A stretch of DNA of 64,000 nt from Lachnospiraceae bacterium AC2031 (GTDB lineage: Bacteria; Bacillota; Clostridia; Lachnospirales; Lachnospiraceae). Position numbers and translations under genes: made by a program. The stretch is from contig JIAB01000001.1 of NCBI GenBank assembly GCA_000687975.1, positions 2,821,001 to 2,885,000 of the forward strand, in the 5' to 3' direction. The notes beneath the pieces were generated by a model that worked only from the letters and a program-made list of their open reading frames with translations, did no database searches and had not been told where the DNA came from. Positions 1 to 9,234 of the stretch are shown here, in pieces; the stretch's first letter is position 1; every line of letters starts with the position of its first letter.

Positions 1-2
1 AT

Positions 3-938
3 ATGTTTAGACGAATAACTTCATATCTACTGGTTGTCTTGTTGGTGTTTGCACTAGCGGGCTGTGGTAGTTCGTCTTCTGATAGTGAAACAGATACTCA
101 AGCTCGTCGCGATGACTGGGGCGAGACTACAGAAGTTACTGAAGAGAAGACTACTGAAAAAAAGACAACGGAAGAGAAGACCACTGAGGCGACCACTGCT
201 CAGGCTACGGTGACAGATTCATCAGATGCGTCTGATGCTTCAGACGATGAGGATGATAATCAACCATCCAACTCAGATACTTCGAACGGTGAATCAACCA
301 AGAGTACCGGTGGCAAGTTGATCGTTCTTGATCCGGGCCACTCCAACATAGTGACAGGAAATACGGAACCACTTGGTCCTGGTTCAGGCGAAATGAAAGC
401 GGCCGACTCAACTGGTACTCACGGAACAACTAGCGGTCTGTCAGAGATAGAACTGAACTTTCAGGTGGCAACCCAGCTGAAGGCAGAGTTGGAAGCAAGA
501 GGCTATACAGTTCTCATGACTCGCTACGATAATGATACAGCGATATCCTGCAGTGAGAGAGCTCAGGTTGCAAATAACGCTGGGGCAGACGCCTTTATCA
601 GAATCCACGCAGATGGTTCGGAAAGCTCATCCAGTAGTGGCGCTATGGCAATATGCATTACACCATCGAATCCATACACAGCATCAACCTACAGTGAAAG
701 TAGAAAGCTTTCGGATGCAGTGCTGAATGCCTACGTTGCATCCACTGGTTTTTCCAGCAGAGGTGTGTGGGAAACAGATACAATGACAGGAAATAACTGG
801 AGCGAGGTTCCATGTACCCTTATTGAAATGGGATTCATGACCAACCCTAACGAAGACAGCCTTATGGCTGATCCTTCATTCCAGCAAAAGATCGTAACAG
901 GTATCGCCAACGGTATAGACAACTATTTTGCAAATTAA
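3..938 (+). CDS. Lipoprotein N-acetylmuramoyl-L-alanine amidase (Amidase_3)
   Basis: Predicted zinc amidase that cleaves the bond between N-acetylmuramic acid and L-alanine in peptidoglycan. The first 21 residues form a lipoprotein signal with the lipobox LAGC, so the mature protein should be lipid-anchored outside the membrane. Residues ~25-100 are a low-complexity Thr/Glu/Lys then Ser/Asp linker of the kind that spans cell wall. The catalytic domain follows (about 105-311), with metal and catalytic residues visible in DPGHS, SEIELN, RIHADGS and LIEMGF. These match the Amidase_3 (LytC/CwlM-type) pattern. The ATG is at base 3, so its ribosome site lies outside the window and a start further upstream cannot be excluded. 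The linker resembles the Thr/Glu linkers of the two giant adhesins. Confidence 0.9.
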   Translation: MFRRITSYLLVVLLVFALAGCGSSSSDSETDTQARRDDWGETTEVTEEKTTEKKTTEEKTTEATTAQATVTDSSDASDASDDEDDNQPSNSDTSNGESTKSTGGKLIVLDPGHSNIVTGNTEPLGPGSGEMKAADSTGTHGTTSGLSEIELNFQVATQLKAELEARGYTVLMTRYDNDTAISCSERAQVANNAGADAFIRIHADGSESSSSSGAMAICITPSNPYTASTYSESRKLSDAVLNAYVASTGFSSRGVWETDTMTGNNWSEVPCTLIEMGFMTNPNEDSLMADPSFQQKIVTGIANGIDNYFAN

Positions 939-991
939 ACCAGCCTGTGGGGATGGTTCTCAGTGGCTGATTTTACGGAAGGGAATAAATT

Positions 992-1897
992 ATGATATTA
1001 GCAGACAGATGGAAAGATTATGAGGTGCTTGATTGCACCGATGGAGAAAAGCTTGAGAGATGGGGTAAGTATATACTACTTAGACCAGATCCTCAGGTAA
1101 TATGGAGCACAAAACATGTTTCAAAGGAGTGGAAGTCTCTGAATGGCCATTATCACAGAAGTAGTCGTGGTGGCGGTGAATGGGAATTCTTCGATCTGCC
1201 AGAAGAGTGGCAAGTTGAGTACCACTTACCTAGCGAAGGCATAACGGGTTCCGATAAGATGACATTTAACTTGAAGCCTTTCTCATTCAAGCATACAGGT
1301 ATCTTTCCTGAGCAGGCTGCAAACTGGGATTATATCTTCGAAACCATAAAGGAGAGAATCGCCGAGAAGCCTGACAGTGAGGTGAAGGCACTTAACCTTT
1401 TTGCTTATACAGGCGGTGCTACACTTGCAGCGGCTATGGCGGGAGCTAAGGTAACTCACGTGGATGCATCTAAGGGAATGACAGGCTGGGCAAAGGAAAA
1501 TGCTAAGTCTTCAGGTCTGGAAGAAGCACCTATCAGATGGCTCATCGATGACTGCATCAAGTTTGTAGAGCGTGAGATAAGACGTGGCAACAAGTACCAG
1601 GTCATCATCATGGATCCACCTTCATATGGTCGTGGACCTAAGGGTGAGATGTGGAAAATGGAAGATAACATCTTCGAACTGATCAAGCTCACTAGTCAGA
1701 TCCTTGCAGATGACGCGATCATCTATCTTATAAACATGTACACAACCGGACTTTCACCAGCGGTACTTAATTACATGATCGGTGAAACTGTAATAAAAGA
1801 GCATGGCGGTGAAGTGACATCGGAGGATATCGGACTTCCTGTTCGTGATACGGGTCTGATCCTTCCATGTGGTTCAACTGCTAGATGGACAAAATAG
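992..1897 (+). CDS. Class I SAM-dependent methyltransferase, probably RNA-modifying
   Basis: A 301-residue Rossmann methyltransferase. The SAM-binding segment reads LNLFAYTGGATLAAA at about residues 135-149, followed by an acidic strand end (HVDASKG) and the motif IV sequence MDPPSYGRG around residues 206-214. A DPPSY-type motif after an FAYTGG loop is typical of the COG1092/PF10672 family, which includes 23S rRNA cytosine and guanine methyltransferases. The N-terminal PUA-like domain of RlmI is not evident, so the exact substrate is unclear. It lies 53 bases after the amidase and is followed at once by an intrinsic terminator. The TAG stop overlaps the first base of a GTTTACATAA word that recurs across the window. 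Confidence 0.82.
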   Translation: MILADRWKDYEVLDCTDGEKLERWGKYILLRPDPQVIWSTKHVSKEWKSLNGHYHRSSRGGGEWEFFDLPEEWQVEYHLPSEGITGSDKMTFNLKPFSFKHTGIFPEQAANWDYIFETIKERIAEKPDSEVKALNLFAYTGGATLAAAMAGAKVTHVDASKGMTGWAKENAKSSGLEEAPIRWLIDDCIKFVEREIRRGNKYQVIIMDPPSYGRGPKGEMWKMEDNIFELIKLTSQILADDAIIYLINMYTTGLSPAVLNYMIGETVIKEHGGEVTSEDIGLPVRDTGLILPCGSTARWTK

Positions 1898-1910
1898 TTT
1901 ACATAATATC

Positions 1911-1946
1911 AAGAGCCTTTGATATAAAAATCAATGGCTCTTTTTT
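1911..1946 (+). terminator. Intrinsic terminator after the methyltransferase
   Basis: AAGAGCCTTTGAT pairs with ATCAATGGCTCTT with one mismatch, and a run of six T follows. It separates the methyltransferase from the FecR operon. Confidence 0.85.
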
Positions 1947-1969
1947 AGTGTTATATAACTTTTAATATA

Positions 1970-1998
1970 TTGTGTGAGTGCTATATAAAGGTTATAAT
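1970..1998 (+). promoter_or_regulatory. Candidate upstream promoter of the FecR-cyclase operon
   Basis: TTGTGT and TATAAT are separated by 17 bases, a sigma-A-like arrangement with a perfect -10. It lies 128 bases before the FecR gene, upstream of a second promoter-like site. Confidence 0.45.
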
Positions 1999-2047
1999 AG
2001 AAAGGTAAAAAATGATAAAAAAGCGTCAAAATTTCTTGAAAAAAGTG

Positions 2048-2076
2048 TTGACATATATACCACATTAGTGTAATGT
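2048..2076 (+). promoter_or_regulatory. Candidate main promoter of the FecR-cyclase operon
   Basis: A consensus -35 (TTGACA) is followed after 17 bases by TAATGT. It sits 50 bases before the FecR start codon and is the best promoter candidate for the five-gene signalling operon. A ribosome site (AGGGTG) precedes the start at 2126. Confidence 0.65.
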
Positions 2077-2125
2077 AGAAAGGTGACTTTGTTGCCGAAA
2101 TATTTAGCACAAAGGGTGAAATGGT

Positions 2126-3028
2126 ATGGGTAAAAAGAAAGTTGTGATCATAGTTTCAGGGATCGCGCTGGTAGCTGTAATAGCTCTAGTATTATTCCTT
2201 ACGGTCTTTAAGAAAGACGCATACCGAATCCTGAAAGTCTTTGAGTTCGCTGGAAAAGGTAGCGTCACAAGACAAGATATTGGCGACATTGAGCCATACA
2301 GCAACATGGTTCTCGAAACAGGAGATACAGTCGCTCTCGATGAGGGAGAGATGGTACTTCTTGCTGACGAGGACAAGTACATACATCTAGAAGAAGGCAC
2401 AGAGCTCGTTCTTAATGCGGCTGGTAGCAGTGAATCAAGCAAAACTACTATCGAGCTGAAGAGTGGTGCTATCACTAACGATATTCAGAATAAACTTTCT
2501 GAAGGTTCTTACTACGAGGTTAATACACCAAATTCAACAATGTCCGTTCGCGGCACAATCTTCCGTGTAGAAGTTTACGAAGAAAATGGAATAAAGTATA
2601 CAAGAGTTTCTGTATTTGAAGGAAAAGTTGCATCTCGTCTCGTATATAAAAATGGAGACGTAGCTGATAACGAAGTAAGCATCGAAAAAGGTAAAGAGGT
2701 TCTTATCTATGAGGACGATAAGACTGTAGACTATGTGTCTCCTCCAAAGGATATCGATTACTCAGATCTTCCAGATTCAGTTAAGGAGATTCTTAAAAAT
2801 GCCTTAGAGGATGGTCGTGATCTTGATGTCACTAAGGAAGAACTTGAAAAATACTTAAGCAGTGTAGTAACAGTAACATTTACTTACAATGGAAAAGTAT
2901 TTGGTACTCAGACTATCTCTAGAGGATCCAAGGCGACAGAACCAACACTTGCTCCAGCGGCAAGTGGAAGCTGGGATTGGGATTTCTCTAAACCAGTTAA
3001 CTCAGATACAACGATAGAATGGAAGTAA
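2126..3028 (+). CDS. Membrane-anchored FecR-domain protein with C-terminal InlB-like repeat
   Basis: A 300-residue protein with an N-terminal membrane anchor (about residues 5-28, KVVIIVSGIALVAVIALVLF) and no cleavage motif, so the rest should face outward. Residues ~55-185 read as a FecR domain. The core signature, NTPNSTMSVRGTIFRVEV, lies at about 133-150 and is followed by VFEGKV. The last ~55 residues (VTVTFTYNGKVFGTQTISRG then W..DFSKPVNSDTTIEW) resemble a single Listeria-Bacteroides/InlB B-type repeat. FecR domains in Gram-negatives relay surface signals. Here the domain heads an operon ending in a CHASE2 cyclase and a diguanylate cyclase, which suggests an extracytoplasmic sensing or scaffold role. 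No sigma factor is adjacent, so the classical FecI/FecR pairing does not apply. Confidence 0.8.
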   Translation: MGKKKVVIIVSGIALVAVIALVLFLTVFKKDAYRILKVFEFAGKGSVTRQDIGDIEPYSNMVLETGDTVALDEGEMVLLADEDKYIHLEEGTELVLNAAGSSESSKTTIELKSGAITNDIQNKLSEGSYYEVNTPNSTMSVRGTIFRVEVYEENGIKYTRVSVFEGKVASRLVYKNGDVADNEVSIEKGKEVLIYEDDKTVDYVSPPKDIDYSDLPDSVKEILKNALEDGRDLDVTKEELEKYLSSVVTVTFTYNGKVFGTQTISRGSKATEPTLAPAASGSWDWDFSKPVNSDTTIEWK

Positions 3029-3041
3029 GGAGGGCGTGAAT

Positions 3042-6000
3042 ATGAAGATTAGTAGTATAAAAAAATCACATAGAATAATAAGCGTTCTGCTTGCATTTAC
3101 TATGGTGATAGGTGGAACCGTTTGTGAAAAGACGTCGACAGATGTTTTTGCAGCCGAGCCATCTGGATATGCATTAGTTATGGATGTAGATGATGGTTAT
3201 TCATTTGCTGAATATAATCCTGGTGAAACATGTACCGTAGTATTAAATGGTACAACCATTAGTTATATCAAATATATTGAACCAAACGCTGATAATCCTG
3301 ACGGTGGATATGAGAATGCTACAATAACAGGCTTTTCTGGTAAAAACATATATCTTGGACCGGGAGCAACATTAGTACAGGAAGGGTCTTCAGATGTTGG
3401 CGTTACAATCAATGATGATTCAGCTACGCTTTATGTAGAAAGTACTTCAAGTACAAATAAAGTAGAAATTACAAATAATGTTGGTGACGTTGTTATAAAT
3501 GGATTTTGTCAGGGTAATCTGGCAAATAATTATGGTGACGTGATTATAAATGGTTCTCATTCAGGTAATCTTCAGAATGGTTATGATTTAGAAAATGGAA
3601 CTGGAGCAACATGCATTATTAATGGAAGTAATAATGGCTCTATAGAAAATAATTCAAGTCTTACAATTAGTGCTTCTGCTTCGGTTACAATTCCAGCAGG
3701 TGGAATTTATACAAATTACGCGAAGATTACCACATCTACTTTTGATGGAGATCAATATGGGGATCGCTTTCAAAATTATGGAACTATACATGCTGATAAT
3801 ATTACATTAGCAAAAGATATGGTATATGATCCTGATAAAGCCACCTATGAGGCTTCAAATACATTCAAAACTAAGATTAATATATATAGTGCTTCAGCTT
3901 ATGGTTCGAGTATTGGACATGTTAAAGCTCAGCCTGATACAGTTCTGTCGTATGAAGGAGCATCTGGCGGAGAAATGTCAATGTTTTACTTGACAGTTGG
4001 TTCAACGGTAAATAAAGAGATTTATATCGGCTCTTATGATGATCCTATGACTGCAAGCTATATAATAAAAGATGTACCTGACATAGATTGGGTGGGAGAT
4101 TTTCCAAGTCCTGTTTTTTATGGAACTGATTATGATGTGACGAATAATGTAAGCTGCGATTCGGATGGTGCGATTACAATAACTTATAGTGATATGTATG
4201 GCGATTATCAGTCTCCAGCCACAAGCGTAAAACCAACTGAGGTTGGTGAACATAGAGTGGTGGTAAGCGTAGCGGAAACTGATACATATAGGGATGTGGA
4301 TGAGTATGGACTAAAGGACTATTGGATAAGATATCTTACAGAAGATTATGACGAGACCATGGGTGCTTCTCTTGAAGCAGATCTCATAAACGATGGTGGA
4401 TATTATTACACAAACAAGCCTTATAAGCTGGTAGCAAATAGTGGATTCCAAGTATCGTTCTATTCTTTCTCACCAGATGAACCAAACTCTGAGTTTGCGG
4501 ATACATACACGGTTAAGAAAGATGGATACTATAACGGAACTATGGCAGCACTTCGTCGTAAGAGTGATAATGCAACTTCTGATTATTACTTTATAGATTC
4601 GAGTGCTATATATCTTGATCAGAAAGCTCCTGAGGTAGATGCAGCGTCAGTTGTTGATCAGGATGGCAACACTCCGGCAACAGCTGTTGAAGATGGAGCG
4701 GAGATTCATGCTTCAAAACTTGAGTTTGATATCAAGGATGTTTGGGGCAGTAGTGAAACTATTTATTATACAGCTCTTAATTCAGTAACTGTTAACGGCG
4801 AGAGTGTAGATGTTGATTGGGATACCAATTCTGCTCACGTTGTTCTTTCTACACCTAAGGCTAGAAAGACATACAACATAGTTGCAAAAGATAAGGTTGG
4901 AAATGTAAATGATTTCTCAGTTACTATAGAGAATCTTGATAAGGCTGAGACTTCCGTATCCATGCCAGATGCATACTATGGAGCAGTGCTTCCACTTCCT
5001 ACAGTAACTACAAACTCTGATCAGAGCGCAGAGAATTATGAGTACCTTTACAAGAAGAAAGGTGCTTCCGATGATGCTTATTCAACCGTAAAGCCAACTG
5101 CAATTGGCGATTATACAGTAAAGGTAAATGTGCCATATTCTTATAACTATTCTGCATCTTCAGCAGAAAGTGATTTCAGCATAGGTTACCTTCCAGCACC
5201 TGAGATTCCTTATACGATCCTCGGCGCGGCTGGTAATAATGGATATTACAAGAGCGATGTTACAATCGTTGCACCTGATGATTACACCATATCATCTTCA
5301 ATAGATGATGAAAGCTTCAGCGAGTCTGTAGCATATAGCAGCAGTCTTAAGTCTGTATATCTTAAGAGAAAAGCAGACGGCGCCCGCACAAATGCTGTTG
5401 AGATTCCATCTATCTTAGTAGATAAGGATGCTCCTGCATTTTCAGAGCTTGCTATGGATCAGGAGGGGGTAGCTCATACACTTGCTGACGGACTAGGAGT
5501 ACATACAACAGGTCTTGGCTTTAGCGTAAGCGATGCAAATCTTACTTCTGTAACTGTAAATGGCGAAGCTGTTGAAATAGCTGATGGAAAGAGTGAAGTG
5601 GTTCTTACTATAGATCCAGGTGCTAAGAAGACATTTAACGTTGTAGCAGAAGATATAGCAGGTAACGTTTCATCTGTTTCTGTAACTCTAAATGGTATGC
5701 CAGCCGATACAACTGAAGAAGCAACTGATAAGGCAGAGCCAACCCTTACAGTTACTCTTGATGACCAGTACTACGGAGTTAATTATGATCCAACTGCTTC
5801 CACAGATTCTAACGGAGCAGAAGGAATCACATTTAGCTTTAGAAAAGATGTTGAAGGAAGTTCTTACGAGGACGTGAAGCCAGTTGAGCCTGGCGACTAT
5901 GTTGTAAAGGCAATCCTTCCTGAGACAGATCATTTCCAGGGTAAAGAGGTTGAGAAGAAGTTCTCTATCTCATATCTTCCAGCACCAACTGATGCTTATT

Positions 6001-6647
6001 CACTTTCTGGTACAGAAGGAAAGAATGATTACTATACTACAGATGTTGAGCTTGTTGCTAAGGATGGCTACAAGATTTCTAACAGACTGAATGGTGCTTA
6101 TGATACAAGTGTTACATACACTGAAGGTATGGGATATGTTTATCTGAAGCGTAATTCAGATAACGCAAAGACTACAGCTATTAAGATCAGCCAGGAGATT
6201 AAGGTTGATAAGGTAAAGCCAGCCCTTGGTACTTTCGGTAAGGATCAGGATGGTAAGGTTGTTGATCTTACTTCTTCATTCTACGCTGACACAGTAACAT
6301 TTAGCATCTATGATGAGCACCTTGATACAGTATATCTTGATGATACAGAGATTACTGTTAAGGATGGAACTGCTTCGATCACAATTGATGCTGAGGGTGG
6401 TAAGAAGGGATGTACAGTTACTGCAACTGATGAGGCAGGAAATGTATATGGCCTTAGAATCACTATGATGGCAAGCTGGATGTTTACAAATGTAGTTCCA
6501 GTAGGTAGTGTTCAGCTGGAAACTGGAAATGCATATAAGTTTGGTTCAGGCCATTATAAGGTAAACAGTGATTCAACACTTTATAACGGTGGCGGAAGCT
6601 TCTATGTATTAAAGTCTGGAAAGTTCGAGATCGTAAGCGTAGATTAA
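3042..6647 (+). CDS. Large secreted Ig-like repeat protein (function unknown)
   Basis: A secreted protein of 1201 residues. I start it at the ATG at 3042, 7 bases after a strong AAGGAGGG site, rather than at the in-frame GTG at 3036. Residues ~1-38 are a signal peptide (SVLLAFTMVIGGTVC then DVFAAEP). Residues ~75-260 are Asn/Gly-rich with repeated DVVINGxxxGN-type turns, consistent with a beta-helix. Later come about three Ig-like modules with recurring phrases such as YYG, KPxxxGDY, YLPAP and VDKxxPA (about residues 430-1140). The C-terminal ~60 residues form a separate Gly/Tyr-rich segment. There is no sorting signal or C-terminal membrane helix, so it is probably free or held by a partner such as the FecR protein encoded just upstream. 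Gap to the cyclase gene: 39 bases. I do not recognise a named family for the whole protein. Confidence 0.75.
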   Translation: MKISSIKKSHRIISVLLAFTMVIGGTVCEKTSTDVFAAEPSGYALVMDVDDGYSFAEYNPGETCTVVLNGTTISYIKYIEPNADNPDGGYENATITGFSGKNIYLGPGATLVQEGSSDVGVTINDDSATLYVESTSSTNKVEITNNVGDVVINGFCQGNLANNYGDVIINGSHSGNLQNGYDLENGTGATCIINGSNNGSIENNSSLTISASASVTIPAGGIYTNYAKITTSTFDGDQYGDRFQNYGTIHADNITLAKDMVYDPDKATYEASNTFKTKINIYSASAYGSSIGHVKAQPDTVLSYEGASGGEMSMFYLTVGSTVNKEIYIGSYDDPMTASYIIKDVPDIDWVGDFPSPVFYGTDYDVTNNVSCDSDGAITITYSDMYGDYQSPATSVKPTEVGEHRVVVSVAETDTYRDVDEYGLKDYWIRYLTEDYDETMGASLEADLINDGGYYYTNKPYKLVANSGFQVSFYSFSPDEPNSEFADTYTVKKDGYYNGTMAALRRKSDNATSDYYFIDSSAIYLDQKAPEVDAASVVDQDGNTPATAVEDGAEIHASKLEFDIKDVWGSSETIYYTALNSVTVNGESVDVDWDTNSAHVVLSTPKARKTYNIVAKDKVGNVNDFSVTIENLDKAETSVSMPDAYYGAVLPLPTVTTNSDQSAENYEYLYKKKGASDDAYSTVKPTAIGDYTVKVNVPYSYNYSASSAESDFSIGYLPAPEIPYTILGAAGNNGYYKSDVTIVAPDDYTISSSIDDESFSESVAYSSSLKSVYLKRKADGARTNAVEIPSILVDKDAPAFSELAMDQEGVAHTLADGLGVHTTGLGFSVSDANLTSVTVNGEAVEIADGKSEVVLTIDPGAKKTFNVVAEDIAGNVSSVSVTLNGMPADTTEEATDKAEPTLTVTLDDQYYGVNYDPTASTDSNGAEGITFSFRKDVEGSSYEDVKPVEPGDYVVKAILPETDHFQGKEVEKKFSISYLPAPTDAYSLSGTEGKNDYYTTDVELVAKDGYKISNRLNGAYDTSVTYTEGMGYVYLKRNSDNAKTTAIKISQEIKVDKVKPALGTFGKDQDGKVVDLTSSFYADTVTFSIYDEHLDTVYLDDTEITVKDGTASITIDAEGGKKGCTVTATDEAGNVYGLRITMMASWMFTNVVPVGSVQLETGNAYKFGSGHYKVNSDSTLYNGGGSFYVLKSGKFEIVSVD

Positions 6648-6686
6648 TATATTTGTTAATATAGAAGAAAACTTGTGGGGCGGTAT

Positions 6687-8489
6687 ATGGAACAAAAAAA
6701 GAAAAGTAACCTGGTGGTGTTTTTTGAGACACTGGTTGTGGGACTGCTGATATTTGTTTTGATATTTACTAATAGTCTCAGCTTCCTGGACTTGGTTGCT
6801 CGTGATAAGCTGTATCAGATACCTCGAGGTATCGACAGCAAGATCAAAATCATCGGAATAGATGAGAAGACTATGTCAGAACTGGGACCAATTCAAACCT
6901 GGTCCCGTTCTAACTATGCCGAATTATTAAATAAGTTGAATGAAAATGAAGATTCGAAGCCTATGGTAGTAGGCTTCGATATTCAATTTTCTGGGAATGT
7001 TGATGACGCTGATGCAGAGTTTGTTGAGGCGGCTAAGAAGAGCGGAAATGTGGTCATCGTAAATCATCTTATTTACGGAAAGAGACTGGAACCAAATGAG
7101 CAGGGACTGCTGGTGACTCCTGTTACTGATGTTGAAGAGCCTTATGATGAGCTGAGAGAAGTTTGCTCTATCGGATTCAGTAATGTGTCCCAGGATTCAG
7201 ATGGAACAGTACGAAGGATCATTCCTGTTGAGAAGTTTAACGGAACTGATCAGAAGATGTTCTCCAGTATCCTGTATGAAAAGTATTGTGAGTATTCAGG
7301 TACGACTCCTAACACGGTTCCTACTGATAAGTATGGCCGTTCTAATATCAACTATTCTGGTCGCCCAGGTGATTATGAATATATCTCAATGATCGACGTG
7401 CTAAATGGCACGATAGACACCAGAGCATTTAAGGACAGTATAGTTCTGGTTGGTGCCTACGCTCCAGGAATGCAGGATAGCTTTAAGGCTCCTACAAGTG
7501 GAAGCCAGCAGATGTACGGAGTAGAGATCCATGCAAATATTCTTCAGTCCTATATTCAGGGACGATTCTCTGTAAATGGTGACAGATTGGTTTACATAAT
7601 TCTTGTTGTAATTATCGCCATGCTGCTCCATTTCCTTTTTAGAAAACTGAGACCATGGATGTCTCTGATCATTCTACTTGTTACTATTGGTGCTGAGGTA
7701 GGAATACTCATGGCTATCAATAACAGTGGCCGCACCTATAGTATCATATACCTTCCGGTTGTATTAGTTCTTTCATATGTATACTCACTTGCTATGAATT
7801 ATATTCAGGAGAAAGCAAGAAAGAAGAAAGTGCTGAATGCATTCAAGAAGTATGTTGCCCCTGAGATCATTGATGAGATTTCAAAGAGTGGAGATTTCCA
7901 GATCAAGCTTGGTGGGGAGAATCGTGATATTGCAGTTCTGTTCGTAGATATCCGAGGATTCACAACTATGTCTGAGGTACTTGAACCAGAACAGGTTGTA
8001 GAAATCCTGAATGAGTATCTGTCGCTTACAACAAAGTCCATCTTTGATAACTCAGGAACATTGGATAAGTTCGTTGGCGACGCAACGATGGCAGTCTTTA
8101 ATTCTCCATTTGATCTTCCTGACTATGAGTTCAAAGCAGTATGTGCTGCTATGGATATCGTAAATGGAGGTAAGGCTCTTGAGAAGACTCTCATGGAGAA
8201 GTACGGAAGAACAGTTGGTTTTGGTGTAGGTGTCAATGTTGGCCCTGCAGTCGTTGGAAATATCGGCTGTGAGTTCAGAATGGACTTTACAGCTATTGGT
8301 GATACAGTAAATACAGCAGCCCGTCTTGAGGCAAATGCCAAGAAGGGCCAGGTGCTTATAAGCGATGTTCTTTACGAGCGCGTAAAGGATAGAGTAGAAG
8401 TGAAGGATATTGGTGAGATACCACTTAAAGGAAAGAGTAAGGGTGTATTTGTATATGAGGTAACGGAGGTGCATAGAGATAATGCTTAA
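6687..8489 (+). CDS. CHASE2-domain class III adenylate/guanylate cyclase
   Basis: A membrane nucleotide cyclase of about 600 residues. An N-terminal helix (about 12-32) leads into an extracellular CHASE2 sensor domain (about 35-300, with IKIIGIDEKT and VVGFDIQFS). Three membrane helices follow (about 300-375), then a cytoplasmic class III catalytic domain (about 410-590). Catalytic features are visible: both metal-binding aspartates (FVDIRGFT and KFVGDATMAVF), the purine-contacting Lys before VGD, and the transition-state Asn and Arg in GDTVNTAARLE. The active site therefore looks complete. The TAIGD sequence fits an ATP-type enzyme, but GTP cannot be excluded. I chose the ATG at 6687, with GGGGCGG upstream, over the GTG at 6675. 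The 3' end overlaps the next gene by 8 bases. Confidence 0.92.
   Translation: MEQKKKSNLVVFFETLVVGLLIFVLIFTNSLSFLDLVARDKLYQIPRGIDSKIKIIGIDEKTMSELGPIQTWSRSNYAELLNKLNENEDSKPMVVGFDIQFSGNVDDADAEFVEAAKKSGNVVIVNHLIYGKRLEPNEQGLLVTPVTDVEEPYDELREVCSIGFSNVSQDSDGTVRRIIPVEKFNGTDQKMFSSILYEKYCEYSGTTPNTVPTDKYGRSNINYSGRPGDYEYISMIDVLNGTIDTRAFKDSIVLVGAYAPGMQDSFKAPTSGSQQMYGVEIHANILQSYIQGRFSVNGDRLVYIILVVIIAMLLHFLFRKLRPWMSLIILLVTIGAEVGILMAINNSGRTYSIIYLPVVLVLSYVYSLAMNYIQEKARKKKVLNAFKKYVAPEIIDEISKSGDFQIKLGGENRDIAVLFVDIRGFTTMSEVLEPEQVVEILNEYLSLTTKSIFDNSGTLDKFVGDATMAVFNSPFDLPDYEFKAVCAAMDIVNGGKALEKTLMEKYGRTVGFGVGVNVGPAVVGNIGCEFRMDFTAIGDTVNTAARLEANAKKGQVLISDVLYERVKDRVEVKDIGEIPLKGKSKGVFVYEVTEVHRDNA
7590..7602 (+). repeat. 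Dispersed word GTTTACATAATTC (one of nine copies in the window)
   Basis: The 10-mer GTTTACATAA occurs at 1897-1906, 7590-7599, 8840-8849, 27064-27073, 32060-32069 and 62289-62298 on the plus strand. It occurs at 32929-32938, 55012-55021 and 61088-61097 on the minus strand. Copies at 7590, 8840, 32060 and 61085-61097 extend to the 13-mer GTTTACATAATTC, and 34678-34690 matches it at 12 of 13 bases on the minus strand. Copies lie both in genes and between them, and two overlap stop codons. Confidence 0.8.
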
Positions 8490-9207
8490 ATTTTTTGGAC
8501 GTGGTGCAGGTTTCTCAGATGAACATAATGGAGCATATTTTACACAGGGGGATAAGCTGATACTTTTGGATTGTCCGCTGGTGACATTTAACAAGCTGAA
8601 GAAGTTCGATTTTAAATCAAATGAGATCATCATAGCGATTACTCATACCCACAGTGATCATGTGGGAGGCCTCGCTCTTACAATTCATTATGCCACATTT
8701 ATATGGAAGGTTCCTGTGACTGTAATCGCTCCTTCAGAAGAAGTGATGGCAGACCTGGCATATGTGCTTGAAAATCTTGATGGCTGCAACAAGGAAACAT
8801 ATCGTCTTATTACAGCTACCGAATATATATACGAATGTAGTTTACATAATTCAGATGAATCGGATGAAGTGTGCTGGCTGAAGGCAGTAATCCCTACGAC
8901 TCATGTAAAAGAGCTGGAAGGCAAATGCTTCGGATATAATCTAGTAATAGAAGAAAAAAATGTAATCTACACTGGAGATACCAGTACGCTGGAAACTTTT
9001 CTTCCTTATATAATAGAAGAAACAGTTCTTTATACGGAATGTTCAGCTTATGATACGCCAGTTCATATGTTTGTTGAAAAACTACTAGACTATTGTGACT
9101 TTTTTAGAGATAATAGTGTAGAAGTCTTCTTGATGCATCTTGATGACGTAGATGCTATAAAGAAGAAAGTCGTTGGAACAAACTTTAAACTAGCACCGCT
9201 AGACTAA
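8482..9207 (+). CDS. Metallo-beta-lactamase-fold hydrolase
   Basis: A 241-residue MBL-fold enzyme. The two-metal site is shown by HTHSDHVGG (His55, His57, Asp59, His60), a middle His (TTHVKE, about residue 141), the bridging Asp in YTGDT (about 167) and a late His in FLMHLDD (about 220). There is no signal peptide, so it acts in the cytoplasm. The start codon overlaps the end of the cyclase gene, giving translational coupling. MBL-fold enzymes include class II-like cyclic nucleotide phosphodiesterases and RNase Z relatives. A role in turning over the cyclase product is inferred from position only. An apparent surface-loop insertion (SLHNSDESDE) carries the GTTTACATAATTC word. Confidence 0.8.
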   Translation: MLKFFGRGAGFSDEHNGAYFTQGDKLILLDCPLVTFNKLKKFDFKSNEIIIAITHTHSDHVGGLALTIHYATFIWKVPVTVIAPSEEVMADLAYVLENLDGCNKETYRLITATEYIYECSLHNSDESDEVCWLKAVIPTTHVKELEGKCFGYNLVIEEKNVIYTGDTSTLETFLPYIIEETVLYTECSAYDTPVHMFVEKLLDYCDFFRDNSVEVFLMHLDDVDAIKKKVVGTNFKLAPLD

Positions 9208-9234
9208 CATTTACCTAACATCAAGGGGGTATCT

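Noticed and set aside
8052..8633. Minus-strand frame of 193 codons opposite the cyclase and MBL genes
   Set aside because: It lies opposite two well-conserved catalytic domains on the other strand and has no signals of its own.
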